NCBI GenBank assembly: GCA_002427615.1
Contig: DIFH01000139.1
Location: forward strand, 1-14,264
DNA from: Paludibacter sp. UBA5753
GTDB lineage: Bacteria; Bacteroidota; Bacteroidia; Bacteroidales; Paludibacteraceae
DNA: 14,264 nucleotides
Reading direction: 5' to 3'
Shown here piece after piece: positions 13,512 through 14,264 of the stretch; position 1 is the stretch's first letter; every line of letters begins with the position of its first letter. Under the pieces are notes generated by a model. It did no database searches. It was not told the origin of the DNA and worked only from the letters and a program-made list of their open reading frames with translations. The translations under genes were made by a program, and so were the position numbers.

Positions 13512-14264
13512 TTAGTCATAATATCCTTCGGTAAAGGTCTTCGGCATATCGATTTTAAACCTCGATGTATTATAACTTCCCAAAATTCCTATTCCACCTT
13601 CGATGTTGCTGTAAATCTGTACCGGTTCCGAGAAAAAATCGATAACAGAAGTTCCGGCATTACGGGTTTTTAAATACAAATAATAGGATTTTGAAATGCT
13701 TTGTAATTCAAGAATCAGTTCGTTTTTTACAATTTCAATCGGTTCTGAATTACTGTCGCCTGAAGTGTCGTTATCATAAACGATTGAAACGAAAGAAGTG
13801 TTGAGTTTTAAGCTGTAATTTTTTCCATCAAAGATATCGTCGTTAAACTCATGATAAGAATTGTATGAGTTTTCGTCGAAAATACCTGCTTCGGTCGTAT
13901 TTCCAAAAACCAAATCGTTGGAGGAGAAATAATAATTTCTCATATATTTACTGCCATCGTTATATTCCCGATTCAATTTAACCGCTATTTTATAGTAATT
14001 TTTTTGGTTTGGTGGATCGTTGAATTTGAGATTTATTTTCATTTCCGTTGTTTTTGAATATCCGATTGTATCCGAATAATTACCATAGTCGTTTACTATG
14101 GGATAAATATCGGAAACAAGAATCGTTGTGTCAACCGATACAATCGGGGTTGCCTGAACGATTTCACTTTCGGCATTCACTTCGGGAAATTTGTTGTTTT
14201 TAGCGGTGATTTTTATAAGGTCTCCTGCTTTAGGGATGTAATTTCCGGCATAAAAGCCCTGCCC
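13512..14264 (-). CDS. DUF4249 family protein, 3' part (5' end beyond the window)
   Basis: The reading frame stays open to the window edge, so 250 C-terminal codons are visible and the N-terminus is missing. A GTG at 14178-14180 could be mistaken for a start, but the 28 codons before it (GQGFYAGNYIPKAGDLIKIT and on) belong to the same protein. The pattern is a beta-strand, Pro-Lys-x-Gly-Asp turn, then a stretch ending at ATPIVSVD. That is the DUF4249 arrangement, as is the closing segment PVQIYSNIEGGIGILGSYNTS near the C-terminus. DUF4249 proteins are Bacteroidota-specific, usually lipoproteins of the outer membrane, and are often encoded directly downstream of a TonB-dependent receptor. That receptor would lie just past 14264. 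The lipobox cannot be seen. Function within the uptake complex is unknown. Confidence 0.8.
   Translation of the reverse strand, partial: GQGFYAGNYIPKAGDLIKITAKNNKFPEVNAESEIVQATPIVSVDTTILVSDIYPIVNDYGNYSDTIGYSKTTEMKINLKFNDPPNQKNYYKIAVKLNREYNDGSKYMRNYYFSSNDLVFGNTTEAGIFDENSYNSYHEFNDDIFDGKNYSLKLNTSFVSIVYDNDTSGDSNSEPIEIVKNELILELQSISKSYYLYLKTRNAGTSVIDFFSEPVQIYSNIEGGIGILGSYNTSRFKIDMPKTFTEGYYD

Overview
The window looks like chromosome from a member of the Bacteroidota, most likely Bacteroidales. The evidence is a secreted protein ending in a type IX secretion sorting domain, a DUF4249 outer-membrane lipoprotein, an animal/fungal-type (GT3) glycogen synthase next to a DUF3417-type glucan phosphorylase, several TAnnTTTG promoter boxes, and no clear Shine-Dalgarno sequences. 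The species cannot be named from the sequence alone.

Layout. 1-1129: a YhbW/MsnO8-type flavin-dependent oxidoreductase (minus strand). 1130-1547: a divergent intergenic region with two hairpins, a promoter box and a short octamer repeat. 1548-3218: ettA, the ribosome-associated ABC-F ATPase (plus strand). 3220-5062: an AT-rich cassette holding only a two-gene type II restriction-modification system on the minus strand. It has an SPPY-type DNA methyltransferase followed by a restriction endonuclease closely resembling BstYI (RGATCY). 5063-5122: a second copy of the last 60 bp of ettA. 5134-5953: a bidirectional terminator and a diverged DapB-like reductase (minus) with a potentially structured leader. 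6345-7357: terminator and gene of a small type IX-secreted protein (minus). 7630-12034: glycogen synthase and alpha-glucan phosphorylase (plus). 12059-13199: bidirectional terminator and alanine dehydrogenase (minus). 13512-14264: the 3' part of a DUF4249 gene (minus) that runs off the window.

The main observation is the R-M cassette. It lies exactly between two direct copies of the ettA 3' end (59 of 60 bases identical). Copy 1 completes the intact ettA. Copy 2 is an orphan fragment that still sits 11 bp before the hairpin that was presumably ettA's own terminator, shared with the convergent dapB-like gene. The simplest reading is that ettA and the dapB-like gene were once convergent neighbours, and that a selfish R-M unit inserted at the ettA stop codon with a long target duplication, or with an att-like reconstitution of the gene end. 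No integrase, transposase or terminal inverted repeat is visible.

Most of the rest is housekeeping: glycogen synthesis and phosphorolysis, translation control, and alanine catabolism. It is interspersed with surface or secreted proteins typical of the phylum.
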